From Agroathelia rolfsii (lineage: Eukaryota; Basidiomycota; Agaricomycetes; Amylocorticiales; Amylocorticiaceae), in assembly GCA_018343915.1 (NCBI GenBank), contig JABRWF010000007.1, forward strand, positions 3,720,001 to 3,784,000: 64,000 nucleotides of DNA, in the 5' to 3' direction. Each line of letters begins with the position of its first letter. Within the stretch, counting starts at the first letter, position 1. The notes beneath the pieces are model-generated. The model ran no database searches. It was not told the DNA's origin and was given only the letters and a program-made list of their open reading frames with translations. Below, piece after piece: positions 46,942 through 59,832 of the stretch. The position numbers were made by a program, and so were the translations under genes.

Positions 46942-48471
46942 ATGATCACCACTCCGTTCGTCCTGCTCGCCCTTGGCCTTGGTCTCTCACCACTCGGCGC
47001 ACATGCCTCGCTTCCCGAGGCAGGATCTCCTGCAATGATGCCCTTCCGCGCATCCATCAAAGCTACGGGTATGAGGGATATCATTTCCGCGGACCGTGCT
47101 CGCGCGGCGCACATCAAGCACAAGGCACATTCGCAATCCTTTGGCACAGCTGTTCGCAGGCGCCATGAGGGCGCAGTACCTGTTATCAACACGGCTGTCA
47201 CATATACAGCTCAGGTTGGCGTAGGATCACCGGCGACAAACTATAGTCTGTTACACCGTTGCATCTTATTAGAGCTAACTTTGCTGAAGATTGATACTGC
47301 TCCACAGCGCTCTTGATTGATACTGGCTCTTCTAACACCTGGGTCGGTGCCGACAAGGCATATGTTAAGACTTCTACTAGCAAGAGCACATACCTTCCCA
47401 CTGTGCGTTGGCCCATCTTTGTAATTTTCGCATACTCTAACGCCGCTACAGGAGGTCTCCTATGGCTCAGGCATGTTCGCCGGTATCGAGCATACCGATA
47501 CTGTCACGCTCGCGCCCTCGCTCGTCATCACTGACCAACTGATCGGTGTATCGGATTATGCCGAAGGCTTCTCTGGCGTTGACGGTATTCTTGGAATTGG
47601 TCCAGTTGCGCTTACATCTGGAACTGTTATAGGCAAGGAGAGCGTCCCTACAGTATCGTGCGTTGTCATCTGCACTTTCATCTTTAGAGGGTTCTGAGAA
47701 TCACTCGCTACAGTGATAACCTATACTCGCAGGGTACGATTAACACTGAATCCATCGGCATCTACTATGCTCCCGCGACGTCTGATCACGACTTCAACGG
47801 CGAGCTTTACTTTGGCGGCGTTGACGAATCTAAGGTAACTTTACTTTTATTGTAACATCCCCTGCCTCTTTCTCATAATCCCACCTTTATCCCCCATAGA
47901 TCACCTCCGATGTGCATTACACCCCCATCACGACCACCTCGCCCGCAAGCAACTACTGGGGTATCGATCAGAGCGTCTCCTACGGCTCTACCGAAATCCT
48001 CTCTCAGACCTCCGGTATCGTCGATACCGGCACCACACTCGTCCTCATTGCCTCGGACGCGTTCTCAAAGTACAAATCCCTCACGGGCGCGACCGAGGAC
48101 GCAACGACGGGTCTGTTGACCATCACCCCGGAGCAGTACGAGGCATTGGAAGACTTGCATTTCCAAGTTGGCGATCAAACGTATTCGCTCACGCCAAACG
48201 CGCAGATTTGGCCCCGTGCGTTGAATGCGGACATCGGCGGTGTCAGCGGACAGATTTACCTCGTCGTCAGTGACTTGGGAAGCATGAGTGGTGAAGGTCT
48301 GGACTTCATCGACGGATATGCGTTCTTGTGAGTGTATCGGTCACATTCTCTTTCTCGGAGTACTAAATATCACTTTTCATCCTTAGGGAACGTTTCTATT
48401 CTGTCTTCGATACCACCAACTCGCGTGTGGGCTTTGCACGAACAGCGAAGACGGACGCCGAGAGTAATTAG
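46942..48471 (+). CDS. Secreted pepsin-like aspartic protease (family A1, polyporopepsin-like)
   Basis: Exons 46942-47245, 47308-47402, 47452-47657, 47714-47834, 47900-48327 and 48387-48471 join in phase to 412 residues. A hydrophobic signal peptide (about 1-22, ending AHA) is followed by a basic propeptide of about 60 residues. Both catalytic motifs are present: IDTGSSNTW (Asp about 106) and IVDTGTTL (Asp about 284). The flap tyrosine is in VSYGSG (Tyr about 137). The C-terminus has ERFYSVFDTTNSRVGFA, the expected end of the A1 fold. The start follows a TATA box and removes an upstream in-frame ATG whose extension would spoil the signal peptide. The likely role is extracellular protein digestion at acid pH, with autocatalytic removal of the propeptide (family knowledge). 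Confidence 0.93.
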
Positions 48472-49068
48472 AAACTCTGGGTGAATGCCTGACCTGTAGT
48501 TCTCCCTTTTCCACGCCTTGCATGCCTACAACAACGACCCACCCACGACCCGCAATCTTATGGACTTTACTATCATCTTCTATCTTCATCCAACTTTCAC
48601 GACTGTATTGTAGATTTAACTCGTATTACGATGTTCATTAATGTACATTTAAGAATGATATTTTTTTGTTATATTCTATTGCTTTTTTTTTTTGATGGTA
48701 TATCAGGTCATGCGCTCTAACCAAGAGCACATTTCATTTGTGAAATAATAGTTAATCATGTTCTCAAGAACCCTTTTGATGAGATCTTGACTTTTAGCAT
48801 GATTTCCTCGATAAACTAGTGGTTTGCTCTCATTACCATGCCCCAAAGTGGTGGGGAATCAACCTGGTTCGGCAGCTGCCGATACATTCTCATCAAGCTC
48901 CCTGAAAGTGCTGTTTTGCTAAATATTGGTATCCACGCCACCATCCTCACGGGAACTGCTTTCATCATAGGATCAGGAGCTAGGGCTTGAGCGGATAGTA
49001 TGCAATTGGGAAAGACCCTCTTTGGCATTGATGGTGATCTGCACCAGGGGGAAGAGAGATGAAATGAT
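48472..49068. other. 3' region of the protease and gene-free flank
   Basis: No recognised gene. A minus-strand frame at 49028-48816 reads smoothly but matches nothing I know. Confidence 0.45.
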
Positions 49069-52000
49069 GAGTACCAAGACTCAGCACAAACTATAGTGAT
49101 GCCTCAATTGGATGATACTCTCGAATATTCAGATACTATGGATCATAAGACTCGTTCTGAGACTGAGAATGCGATTTAAATTGTAGTAGAGCGCTATGGT
49201 ATGGATGAGGATTCCTCCAGAGTCGGAGCTACCAGACCGAGGGCACAAGGGGCCAATCAAAATGCACTCCCTGATATTCTGACGATACGTTGCAATACGT
49301 TCTTGAAGACACTCTGAGAGTAGAAATGTCCGAGGTATGCAGTGCAAGGTGGCTGTATTGCGGCCACCGACGTCGATGACACTTTGATGTTGGCGGAGAT
49401 TAAAATACATCTGACTCGGACGTGAATAAAATTGACTTTCGAATAATCGACTGGGACCTTTAATAGCAAGAGGTTATACCACATATTGCACGACTGTTTA
49501 ATTTAATCAATCTCATACTTTGCCATTAGCTAGATGAACAGCAACTTGTCTGCTGCCTCCCTTATCGTCACCTGAACTTGAATTTGAACTCAGCTCCCTG
49601 CAATTGCCCTCAAGGCCTTCACATGAGTATCAGTCACATCTTTTGTTGCGATCATTATGATACTGTTCTTAGCTCCACCGATACCTTCCCGGGACTCCTG
49701 AAGAAACGGAGCGCTAAAAATACCATCAAGAGGGAACTGGCTCATGCAATTGGTCCAAGCACTTTGAATGCATCGTCGTATTGATGGCTGGCCAACAAGG
49801 TGGGAGCTAACCACAGGCTGTCTGAAATAGTTGGTCATGTAGGTCATGTCGTGAATACGCTCTTTTGCAAACTCGATCCTTAGAACAACCCTAGTTGATT
49901 GGTGAAACACTGACATGTGATCTTGCTCCGTTGATATCATGATCTATAGAATAAGGTTGATATATAACTAATGTAATGAGCAGCACAGATGGCATTTCAC
50001 CCCGTGTTGCATTCCTGCCAATACATCCAGGATGTCCACCGAGCCTTCTTTATCCGACACTTTCGGCCTTGCTCTCTTGGGGATGGGCTTCTCCACCTTG
50101 TGCGTGCTTCTTGTATCTTAAAGTCATAATTGCAATAAACGCTAATATTTGGTGAAGGCTCTATGGAATAACATGCGCTCAGACGTTTACATACTTCCAA
50201 TCCCACAAAAGCGTGGATAGCCTCTGGATTCGTATCATAGTAAGTGGTCGGGCTGATCGGTCCTTAATCTCGGAGCATACTCATTTGGCCTATCGATGAG
50301 CTAGGCCGCAGTGCTATGGTTTGTTTGAAATCCCAACATAGTGTCCCCGGAAATGTGCTAACTCGTAATATTAGCGTCTTGAACACTGTACATGTAGCCT
50401 TCGTGATGCATGTGCTGTATTATTATCTCATCACTGCATTTGGCAATTCTGACATGCGCAAGCATAATGTGTGGTGAGTTCATATACAGCTGCGTCGGGA
50501 ATACCTAAATATTCTGAGTCATTTGCAGGTCGTTGCCAGTGAGTATTCTTCCCCTATATCTGTATGGATAGAAATATGACGTGGTTTCAAAAGGCAAGCT
50601 GCATAGTACTGGTAAGCCAATATAAATACATTAAGAGTAAACGTAGTCACCCTCGCCTAGGCATTCATATCATTTCAAGTTTACATGTATGTAAAACAAC
50701 AACCATTACACATTGTTTAAGCTAAAGGGAGTGTCATTTAAGATTCTATATATGGCGCATTTGGACCCGTAGGTTCCTTATTTCGACGGAAAAGTAATAC
50801 TATTAATCATTTTTACTGTGCTTATTAGTCAGTAAAAATATCTTACCGTGCATTTTGATAGTACGTCCGCAATGTTTTCACGTTCGCATCACTCATTCAA
50901 ACATTCGACAAGGCTTTTACATCGCTCGGACATTTTGGTAAGCAACTGAACTTTTAATTACGGTTATCACAAGCTAACCCTTCTGCAGTGACATCTATAG
51001 GTACGTTAAAACATAATCACAGGCTTAGTGTATTCAAGTTGCTGTAACCACGCTTTTCTAGCATTCGGCGTTTTGGGGTATACCGATTTTATCAAATAGC
51101 TTTACCAACTAATCCTCAACGCGAAGATCTCTGACAGTTTAACAAAATACACTACACTCACCAACTTTTTTGGAACAACTTCGACCGTAGGTAAATTCTG
51201 CAAAGTCATAGACGAATTAGTCTCATCTTTCTTCCAGATATATATCAGAATTGGTGCTGCATTTGGAACTGCTACAGACCTCATGGCTGCCCTATACTTA
51301 TGCAGGATTCTTTCTCAATCGCGCACTGGGCATCCGATGTAGGACTCCCAATATTTCTATTGATAAGTGGTCATCTTTTACTAATTCTACTTTCTCTCAG
51401 GACTGATTCGGCTATCAACGCCCTCATGGCATATATAATCAACACTGGCCTGCTCGCTGCGTAAGAAAATCGGTCTTCTTGAAAACTCGAGCATCCGATT
51501 AATGGTTTTCTGCTCTTCGTAGGCTATGCGTATTCGCTTGTCTCATATCTGTAAATATCCGGATACCTCGTCACATATAGCACTCCGCTAATTTTTCTAT
51601 GTTTTCAGGATGTCGCCTGGCCAAGCAGTTATCTTTCCTTGTTTTTCCTGTTCTTGATTGCTCCTCGTAGGTTCTTTGAGCGAACATGACATTTTCCTTT
51701 GCCCTAAGTTGTCTCTTCTCAGTCGAAACAAATGCCTTCCTTGGAAGCCTCAACGGACGCGAGCTCTTCCAGCGCTATGGGGAAAGCAAAGTCGGTAGAG
51801 CTTTATCTGTCTCCGACTTTAATGCAAGAGTGTCTAGAGTGGAAGTTCGAGTCGACCAGAGCACAGATGCTTACCATGTGAACGCGACTGAACTCATGAG
51901 TAAGAACGATGACTCGTCTCAAGACAAGGATAGTGTCCGTCCAACAGAAGTGACGGCTGACGATCTGGATCATGATATTGCGAAGGTAAGACGTTTTTCC

Positions 52001-52415
52001 AAGTCGACTCCCTGCATTAGTCATAGAACCAAAATAGGGTGATCTTACGTCTTCGAATACGGTTACTTTTGCCGTCTGACTAACCTTACGCCGTGATGTG
52101 TGGGCATGCTACCAAAAATTGGAGGTAAAATAAAAAGAAACACGATCGCAAACTCGCCATGGCGGTTGCTGACACAGTAAATAATCGTCCAAGAACTACT
52201 GTTTTCGTCAATGACTGTAAATCGTTATCCGCTCTTATATATATATGACGATATGTATCAACATATACTATTTAATTTTATTACTGCCAATGATCCATCC
52301 CATTTCCATGCGAAGCACAGGTTACAACTATTTTACCTTTGATCAACTGCCACCAGCAATACCAAGCCCCTTTATTTTTGTTTCACCATTATGATAAATG
52401 ATGCTAGACAAGACT
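49069..52415 (+). repeat. Direct duplication copy A (DUF6534 gene with flanks)
   Basis: Matches 53929-57255 in direct orientation, from TACCAAGACTCA to past CCAATACC/CCAAGCCCC near 52365 and 57207. Most of the length shows scattered substitutions and small indels. The stretch 51930-52285 differs from its partner at only about three positions, including non-coding DNA. Confidence 0.9.
50032..52042 (+). CDS. DUF6534-type seven-TM-like membrane protein, tandem copy A
   Basis: Highly split gene. The first exons are 50032-50099, 50158-50239, 50305-50318 (14 nt) and one starting 50375; about ten more short exons follow with phases that fit. The product starts MSTEPSLSDTFGLALLGMGF, then LYGITCAQTFTYFQSHKS, VMHVLYYYLITAFGN, FISFQVYIFYIWRIWT, LSKNILPCILI, FGTATDLMAALYLCRILSQ, TDSAINALMAYIINTGLLAA and ETNAFLGSLNGRELFQRYGE. 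This order is the fungal DUF6534 layout (multi-pass membrane, unknown role). The tail is hydrophilic and acidic. The final stop at 52042 assumes no splice at GTAAGACG (51986). No inactivating change was found in the exons I could trace. Confidence 0.72.
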
Positions 52416-53928
52416 CTTCGACTGAAAGTGCAATGCCCTTGCGGATCTCATCAGTTGAAATGCTTTTGTAAGTTCAAAGGATCTTGATACTATGCCCGAT
52501 GCTATATGTATAAGGCAAGAGCCACTCCACTCGTCGGTCATAGGCAGCGACACAGGGACAATAGCAAGATGGCAGCAATCGAGCAGTTAGCCGAGAGGTC
52601 CGGGAGCGAACGGGCTTTGTGTTATGACTCTATTTATGAGAGGATATTTCTTGTTGGGCCATTACTAAAGCCACTGATCTCACAACTTGACATCAGCGGG
52701 ATAAAAATAAGGAGTACAAAGATAAAACGGCAATAGATGAATGGAAAACAGAACCGGAGAGTATGGCTACACGGTTACGGGGAAAATAAAGGGCAATAAC
52801 CCGATGGGAAGATGAATGGAGAATGGAAGTGGAAGCAGATCGTCCGAAATGATATCATCAAAGGAAGAGGTACGGGGAGGAAGGATAATTGAATACGAGG
52901 GAGAAAATGCAAAAACCGGTGACAAGAGACTTAACAAAAAAAAGAAAGCAATTGTACAATTTGAAGGCTCCAATGATATGAAGAAAAGCAGCCGGGACAT
53001 AAGGGGAAATGATTGCAGTGGAATCTATCGTAGAAATGTCCGTAATGTAACAAGGAAGCGGATTATTAAAAAGAAAAGGAGTGAAGTACTTAGCCATCCA
53101 GGGATGCAGCGTGATGAGCGCGGGAGGCGCAGAGGGAGCAGACATGCTTGGAACGACAGGGGTAGTGCAGGTTCCAGGTAAGGCAGATACGGCCGTTTGA
53201 GGACTTGGAGTAAAGCCACTTCGCTGATGACCATTCCGCAAAGACTGACTTTGATAGTTTTGGTTGCGGGAGCGAAAGGAGCTGCCAGATGAGCAATTTG
53301 CTTGGTAGGGGTGAAAGCGGTCATTACTGGGTAAAGACTGTGCTGTGCTGCAGATTGAGAAGGAGCCTCTTTCTGCAAGAGCGCAGCAAGCCGCTAATCC
53401 ACCCGGGCATCAACTTACTGAATAGCCGCTTCGAAATCGCAAGTGGTGAGATGCTCATCCAAAACTACATGCCAGTGGCCCCGATAGAGGTCTTCGTCCC
53501 ACATCTGCAGATGTTGCCAGAATTAATTTCGCTCCGTGACGTCAAACTGGAGGATAACAGGTCACATCCTATTTGTATTTAGCATGTTGAAGCAGAATTA
53601 CTAATGAAAGGACAGAAGCTCAAAGATATTTTTCCCTTCAAAACTGCCTTGACGCAACAAAAAAAGTATAAACTTGTGAAAGCATGCGAACCACGTATTA
53701 CGCGAAAGCAAGGGCTTATTTTCGCCCAGCTAGGAAGAATCCAACATTTCCTTCTTCCCAGACCGCGTATGCACCTTCCCCTTGAGGTTCTCGTAGTCGA
53801 AAGCGATTCTAAGTTACACATCGTTACCAAAGAGGTTGGGACTCCGCTAGTGGAGTACCAAATTTGTGCGCGCCTGTGAGACCTCCAATGCCGAACCCTC
53901 AGCCTCGCAAGCTCGGCTGCACGGTGGA
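52416..53928. other. Unique DNA between the two duplication copies, with unrecognised ORFs
   Basis: No gene could be identified. Plus-strand frames at 53289-53582 and 53604-53879 (the second contains LPLEVLVVESDSKLHIVTKE) have protein-like composition and are separated by one stop; I cannot name them. A basic plus-strand frame at 52816-53181 overlaps several minus-strand frames and is probably spurious. Confidence 0.4.
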
Positions 53929-56900
53929 TACCAAGACTCAACACAAGCCATAGTAATGCCTCAATCGGATGATACTATAATTCACTCTTGGATATCCAGA
54001 TACTAGGGACTCGTTCTGAGATTGAAAAAAAGAAAAATGCAATTTCAATTGTAGTGAAGCGCTATAGTATGGATGAGGATTCCTCCAGAGTCGGAGCTAC
54101 CAGACCGAGGGCACAAGGGGCCAATCAAAATGCACTCCCTGATATTCTGACGATACGTTGCAATACGTTCTTGAAGACACTCTGAGAGTAGAAATGTCCG
54201 AGGTATGCAGTGCAAGATGGCTGTATTGCGGCCACCGACGTCGATGACACTTTGATGTTGGCGGAGATTAAAATACATCTGACTCGGACGTGCATAAAAT
54301 TGACTTTCGAATAATCGACTGCCAGTGGGACCTCCACTAGTAAGAGGTTGTGCTATATATTGCACGACTGTTTAATTTTACCAATGTCATACTTTGCTTT
54401 CAGCTAGATGAACAGCAACTTGTCTACTGCCTCCCTTATCGTTATCTGAACTTGAATTTGAACTCAGCTCCCTGCAATTGCCATCAAGGCCCTCACATGA
54501 GTATCGGTCACATCTTTTGTTACGATCATCGTCATGCTCTTCTTAGCTTCACCGATGTCTTACTGGAACTCTCGAAGAAGTAGAGTGTTAAAAATACCAT
54601 CAAGAGGCACCTGAGATATAGCTGACTCGGTCTAAGCGCTTTGAATGCATCATCGTATTGATGGCTGGCCAACAAGTGGGAGCTAAGGCCGTTTGGAATA
54701 ATTGATCATGTAGACCGTGTTGTGGGTGCGCTTTTTTTGGTACTTGGAACGATCTTGGTTGATTGGTGAAATACTAAAATGCGATCTTGCTCTGTTGATA
54801 TCATGATCTATAGAAGAGGGTTGATATATATAAACAATGAGCAGTGAAGATGGCATTTCACCCCGTGTTGCATTCCCGCCAATACATCCAGGGATGTCCA
54901 CTGAGCCTTCTTTATCCGACACTCTTGGTCTTGGGCTCTTGGGAATGGGCTTCTCCACCTTGTGCGTGCTTCTTGTATCTTGACATCATAATCGCGATAA
55001 AGGCTTATGTTTGGCGAAGGCTCTATGGAATAACATGCGCTCAGACGTTTACATATTTTCAATCCCATAAAGGCGCAGATTGCCTCTGGATTCGTATCAT
55101 AGTAAGTGGTCGGGCTGATCGATCCTTAATCTCGGAGCATACTCATTTGGCCTATCATGAGCTAGGCCGCAGTGCTATGGTTTGTTTGAAATCCCAACAT
55201 AGTGTCCCCGAAAATGTGCTAACTTGTAATATTAATATCAGCGTCTTGAACACTATATATGCAGCATTCGTGATGCATATGCTGTATTATTATCTCATCA
55301 CTGCATTTGGCAATTCTGACATGCGCAAGCATATTGTGTGGTGAGTTTATATACGACCGTATCGGAAGTGCCCAAATAATTTGAGTCACTTGCAGGTCGT
55401 TGCCAGTGAGTGCTCTTCCCCAATACCCATATGATTAGAAACATAACATCCTTTCAAAAGGCCAGCTGTATAATACTGGTAAGCTAATACGAGTTGTATA
55501 TTAAGAACAAAATAGTCACCTTTGTCTAGGCACTCATATCATTTCATGTTTACATGTAAGATAACTACCAAAGCATCTAATTTAAGCTAAAGGTCGTGTT
55601 ATTCAAGAGTCTATATATGGCGCATTTGGACCCGTAAGCCTCTTATCTCGAGGAAAAGTGAAATTGTTAACCGTTTCTATTGCTCGTTAGTCAGTAAAAC
55701 CAACTTACCGTGCATTTTGATAGTACGTTCGCAATGTTTTCACTTCCTTATTACTCATTCAAACATTTCATAAGGCTTTCACCTCGGTTGGACATGCTGG
55801 TAAGCAACTGAGCTTCTAATTATTATCATAAGCCAATTGCTCTGCAGTGACATCTATAAGTATGTTAAACATATAATCGCAAATTTAGTATATTGAAGTC
55901 GCTATTCTAGCGCTCGGCGTTTTGGGGTATATTGATTTCGTCATATAACTCTATCACCTTATGCTTAATACAAAAGGATTTTGCAGTTTAACAAAATACA
56001 CCTCAACCGCCGAGTTTTACGGGACAACTTCTATTGTGAGTGCTTTTTGCAATGTCATTGACCAATTAGTCCTATCTTTCTTCCAGACATATGGCAGAGT
56101 TAGCGCCGGATTTGGAATTGCTACAGACCTCATGGTTGCCTTATACTTATGCAGGATTCTTTCTCAATTGCGCAGTGGTCATCCGTTGTGGGTCTGTATA
56201 TTGATAAGCGGTCGTCTTTTGCTGATTTTACTGTCTTTCAGGACTGATTCGACTATCAACGCTCTTATGGCATATATAATCAACACTGGCCTGCTCGCTG
56301 CGTAAGAGCATCGGTCCTCTTGAGAACTCGAGCATTAACAATTTTCTGCTCTTCATAGGCTATGCGTATTTGCTTCTCTCATAACTGTAAATATTCGGAT
56401 ACCTCGTCACATATAGGACTCTGCTCATTTTTCCATGACCTTAGAATATCACCTGGCCAAGCAGTTATCTTTCCTTGTTTTTCCTGCTCTTGATTGCTCC
56501 TCGTAGGTTTTTTTTAGCCAAGTATAACATTTTCCTTCGGCTTAAGTTATTTCTCCTTAGTCGAGACAAATGCCTTCCTCGGCAGCCTAAACAGACGCGA
56601 ATTTTTCCAGCATTATGGGGAAAGCAAAGTCAGCAGAACTCTATCTGTCTCCGACTTTAATGCAAGAGTGTCTAGAGTGGAAGTTCGAGTCGACCAGAGC
56701 ACAGATGCTTACCATGTGAACGCGACTGAACTCATGAGTAAGAATGATCTCTCGTCTCAAGATAAGGATAGTGTCCGTCCAACAGAAGTGACGACTGACG
56801 ATCTAGATCATGATATTGCGAAGGTAAGACGTTTTTCCAAGTCGACTCCCTGCATTAGTCATAGAACCAAAATAGGGTGATCTTACGTCTTCAAATACGG

Positions 56901-57255
56901 TTACTTTTGCCGTCTGACTAACCTTACGCCGTGATGTGTGGGCATGCTACCAAAAATTGGAGGTAAAATAAAAAGAAACACGATCGCAAACTCGCCATGG
57001 CGGTTGCTGACACAGTAAATAATCGTCCAAGAACTACTGTTTTCGTCAATGACTGTAAATCGTTATCCGCTCTTATATATATATGACGATATGTATCAAC
57101 ATATACTATTTAATTTTATTACTGTTGACACTTCATCCCCTTTCCATGCGAAGCACAGGTTACAACTATTTTATCTCTGATCAACCGCCACCAGCAATAC
57201 CAAGCCCCTTTATTTCTGTTTCACCGTCACGACAAATCATGCCAGACAAGACATT
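53929..57255 (+). repeat. Direct duplication copy B (DUF6534 gene with flanks)
   Basis: Partner of 49069-52415, about 4.85 kb downstream. It carries the same upstream non-coding block, gene and downstream block. Confidence 0.9.
54894..56880 (+). CDS. DUF6534-type seven-TM-like membrane protein, tandem copy B
   Basis: Tandem paralogue of 50032-52042 with the same exon plan, including the 14 nt exon at 55166-55179. The start is MSTEPSLSDTLGLGLLGMGF. Later blocks are LYGITCAQTFTYFQSHKGAD, VLNTIYAAFVMHMLYYYLI, FGIATDLMVALYLCRILSQL, TDSTINALMAYIINTGLLAA and ETNAFLGSLNRREFFQHYGE. Substitutions are spread through exons and introns and all traced exons remain open. The two copies may have partly different sequences in the exposed loops, while the last exon and 3' flank are almost identical. 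Confidence 0.72.
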
Positions 57256-58680
57256 CCTTTCATTACCCATTATTTTCCTGCCTCTGAACTATGCCACCAC
57301 CAGCAACCGTCAGTGCATTAGCGCAGCCCCCATCATTGTTGCCACTACTACCATCTTTGATATCGTTGTCACTTCTTCCATTGTTTCTTTTTTATCCTGC
57401 CTTCATCCTGAGTATCCTTGCCGTCTTCACGTACCTGTCATGACATATGAGTCATCTCGGTGGACTGCAATGTTTCAATCAGCACATGCATCAACTGCTG
57501 TTGAGGCTGTCAGAGTATTGCTCATACATGTATTCAACAGCATATTGGCCAATATCCAATTGTTAATGTTAATCATTGATGATATAATTATAATCGCCTG
57601 TCAATATGAATCTTTTCGACCATCGTGACCTACTACTTACTTTTCATCACTACTAATACTAGTACATTCCATTCAATGCACACTATTAATCACTTTTCTG
57701 ATTGTTGAAGCCAGCAATCTATGTTACCAAGTACATCCATACATCAAAATTTATGTCATTCACATTAGTTGAGTAGAAAAATCTTCGGGGCACGTCGGGA
57801 TGCCAGTATGCCTAGCAACGAATTGCACAAATAAATGCATATATAATTACGGTATTCTGAGCGGCACGAAATACTAGTACTGCTCCATTTCTGATTATAT
57901 TGATTTGCTGCAAAGTGGACTTCCAACCACTTTGACTGCATACTACATGGCCGGGGTCTATATGAATATTGTACATACACAAGACACCGAAAAAATTTAC
58001 ATTTCTGAGTTACAAGACAGTCTGTGTCAAAAACTTTCCACCCTTTTAGTAGTCATCTTTCCGAAAGTACTATCCATCAATATTTCGAATGAAATATAAA
58101 ATGAGCCCAATGGGGAAGCTCCTTCTTTAGACATCTGCTGTCACATCTATCAGCACTGCTAGTGCAGCAGTTGTGAAAGAAATTACTTAAGCCTTGCCAT
58201 CGCCAGGTTTTTTTTATTCCTGTTTATATTGTTGAGTATCGATAACTTGAAAGACGTGATTTTGTAACAAGGTAACATCTCTGTCAAACGCGTTAGGCAG
58301 AACATCTAATAGGAATTTAAGGCAGATGAAGGATGTGTTTTGCTGAATCTTCACTCGCGGGATTATTGAGTTTGACTCTCAATCCGAGTCAACCACATTC
58401 TTGTAATATGCTGCTACTTTTGATGTTTTCGAAAGATTATATTGGAGTAGCGAAGTCATCATCATTATGTGGCGTGATCTCGAGCCCCCAATCATGCGCA
58501 TCATTGATTATCACTGAGAGCAGGTACAGTGGAGTACATCCACTTCCCGCGACTTCCGTAGTCTCGAATCACCATCACGATACATAGTTGGCAAAGTGAT
58601 ACAAATATATTGAAATTGGTACCGGGACACGCATAAGGAGATAGCTGCTGACTCCATTCCAGCATGCATTTCAAATCATT
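57256..58680. other. Gene-poor stretch downstream of copy B
   Basis: The longest frame, 57083-57628 plus (181 codons), begins inside the duplicated 3' flank and has Ile/Ser/Thr-rich, non-conserved composition. Its counterpart in copy A is interrupted, so I do not call it a gene. No other gene was seen. Confidence 0.45.
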
Positions 58681-58684
58681 CGTG

Positions 58685-58910
58685 AATCATATAAACACAA
58701 ACCGTATCTTCCACTCTTGGCGTTCTCCTTTTAGGGATGGGATGCTCATTAGTGTGAGATCAAACGCTTTATGTTTCTACATCGGCAAAAAATACTAAAA
58801 GAAAGACCATAGTTTGTATGGCATAACATGCGTTCAACCTTTTTATTACTCTCGGTCGCAGAATAAGAAATGCAGGATAGTTTTTGGATGAAAACAATGG
58901 CAAATCTAAA
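58685..58910 (+). pseudogene. Decayed fragment of a DUF6534-type gene (first two exons)
   Basis: The plus strand reads STLGVLLLGMGCSL up to a GTGTGAG donor-like site, then after an ATAG acceptor LYGITCVQPFYYSRSQNKK and a stop. These are recognisable versions of exons 1 and 2 of the DUF6534 genes at 50032 and 54894. No ATG-containing start and no 14 nt exon were found, so it is a remnant. Confidence 0.6.
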
Positions 58911-59547
58911 CTGGTGTTTTTTTATCATGATCAAGACAAAAGAGTAGAAGTTCTTTAGATTACAAGGCAATCTCGTGTGTTTTCCAATGACTTCAGATGT
59001 TTTATATACTTGAATACCGTGTGCAGAGGTATGGGAGTGTCACATGGCCTTGACCAAACGATCCCAAGCCTATTAGGCTGAGCTTCGGCATTATGAAAAG
59101 AGTGAACGTGTACATATAAAGAAGCGCTTAAATTGTGCGTTGAGTGTTACCTTAAGTATATATATGAGCCGTGTTGAGTCTTCGAGAGGTGATTTTGGTA
59201 GTGTATGTATGCACCAGGGGTTTTTGGAGGAAACGTCGTTTTTACTATTCCTCCTACGGAATATTTTGCTTTGAGCAAAAGAATTGATAAATAAATAAAA
59301 ATCACGTGAGGAATTTCCTAACATTGAGATTAATCCCGTGACTATCTAATCCTTTTACTCAAAGTGATATACCCCTGCTTTTCACAATATTGTTTATTCT
59401 CGATTCATTTTTAACCAAAATCTACTGAGTTTTGACATTTATTAACTAAGTACAAAACTGTCTAAATTCTCATGCATTAGGATAATATATATCACATTAG
59501 TTGTATTCGCGTGCATGTAGTGCAAAGATCTTATCGAGTTATTGAGG
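58911..59547. other. Gene-free flank of the DNA transposon
   Basis: AT-rich, with no recognisable coding sequence on either strand. Confidence 0.5.
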
Positions 59548-59549
59548 TA

Positions 59550-59574
59550 CAGTCGCACCCCTCTTAACTAATAC
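59550..59574 (+). repeat. Left terminal inverted repeat of the transposon
   Basis: Identical over 25 bp to the reverse complement of 62354-62378, directly next to the TA at 59548-59549. Confidence 0.92.
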
Positions 59575-59832
59575 TGATCGATTACGCCAAGACAATACTG
59601 GTTATGAGAGGTTATCAATAAACAGAGGGGTGGAGCAGCTGGCTCCACACTAATGCTTCCGCTTGGCTGCTGTTGATTTGCCGGAGTTTTCTTAATCCGA
59701 CAGCGCAGCACTCGCAACGAGGGAACGAGCACTCGAGTTTCAGACAATCTCAAAGATAAAAATCATAAACAATGCCACTTTCAAATTAGTTTTATGTCCC
59801 TACTATTGCTAGATCTGAATTCCAGACTCAGC

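Noticed and set aside
49129..49410. 93-codon minus-strand ORF, repeated at 54045-54365
   Set aside because: Its conservation is explained by the direct duplication that covers both sites, so it is not independent evidence for coding.
52816..53378. Overlapping ORFs on both strands
   Set aside because: At least four mutually overlapping frames of biased composition; none has a recognisable motif or splice structure.
57083..57628. 181-codon plus-strand ORF
   Set aside because: It starts inside the duplicated 3' flank of DUF6534 copy B. The corresponding frame in copy A is broken, and no domain or membrane-protein signature is present.
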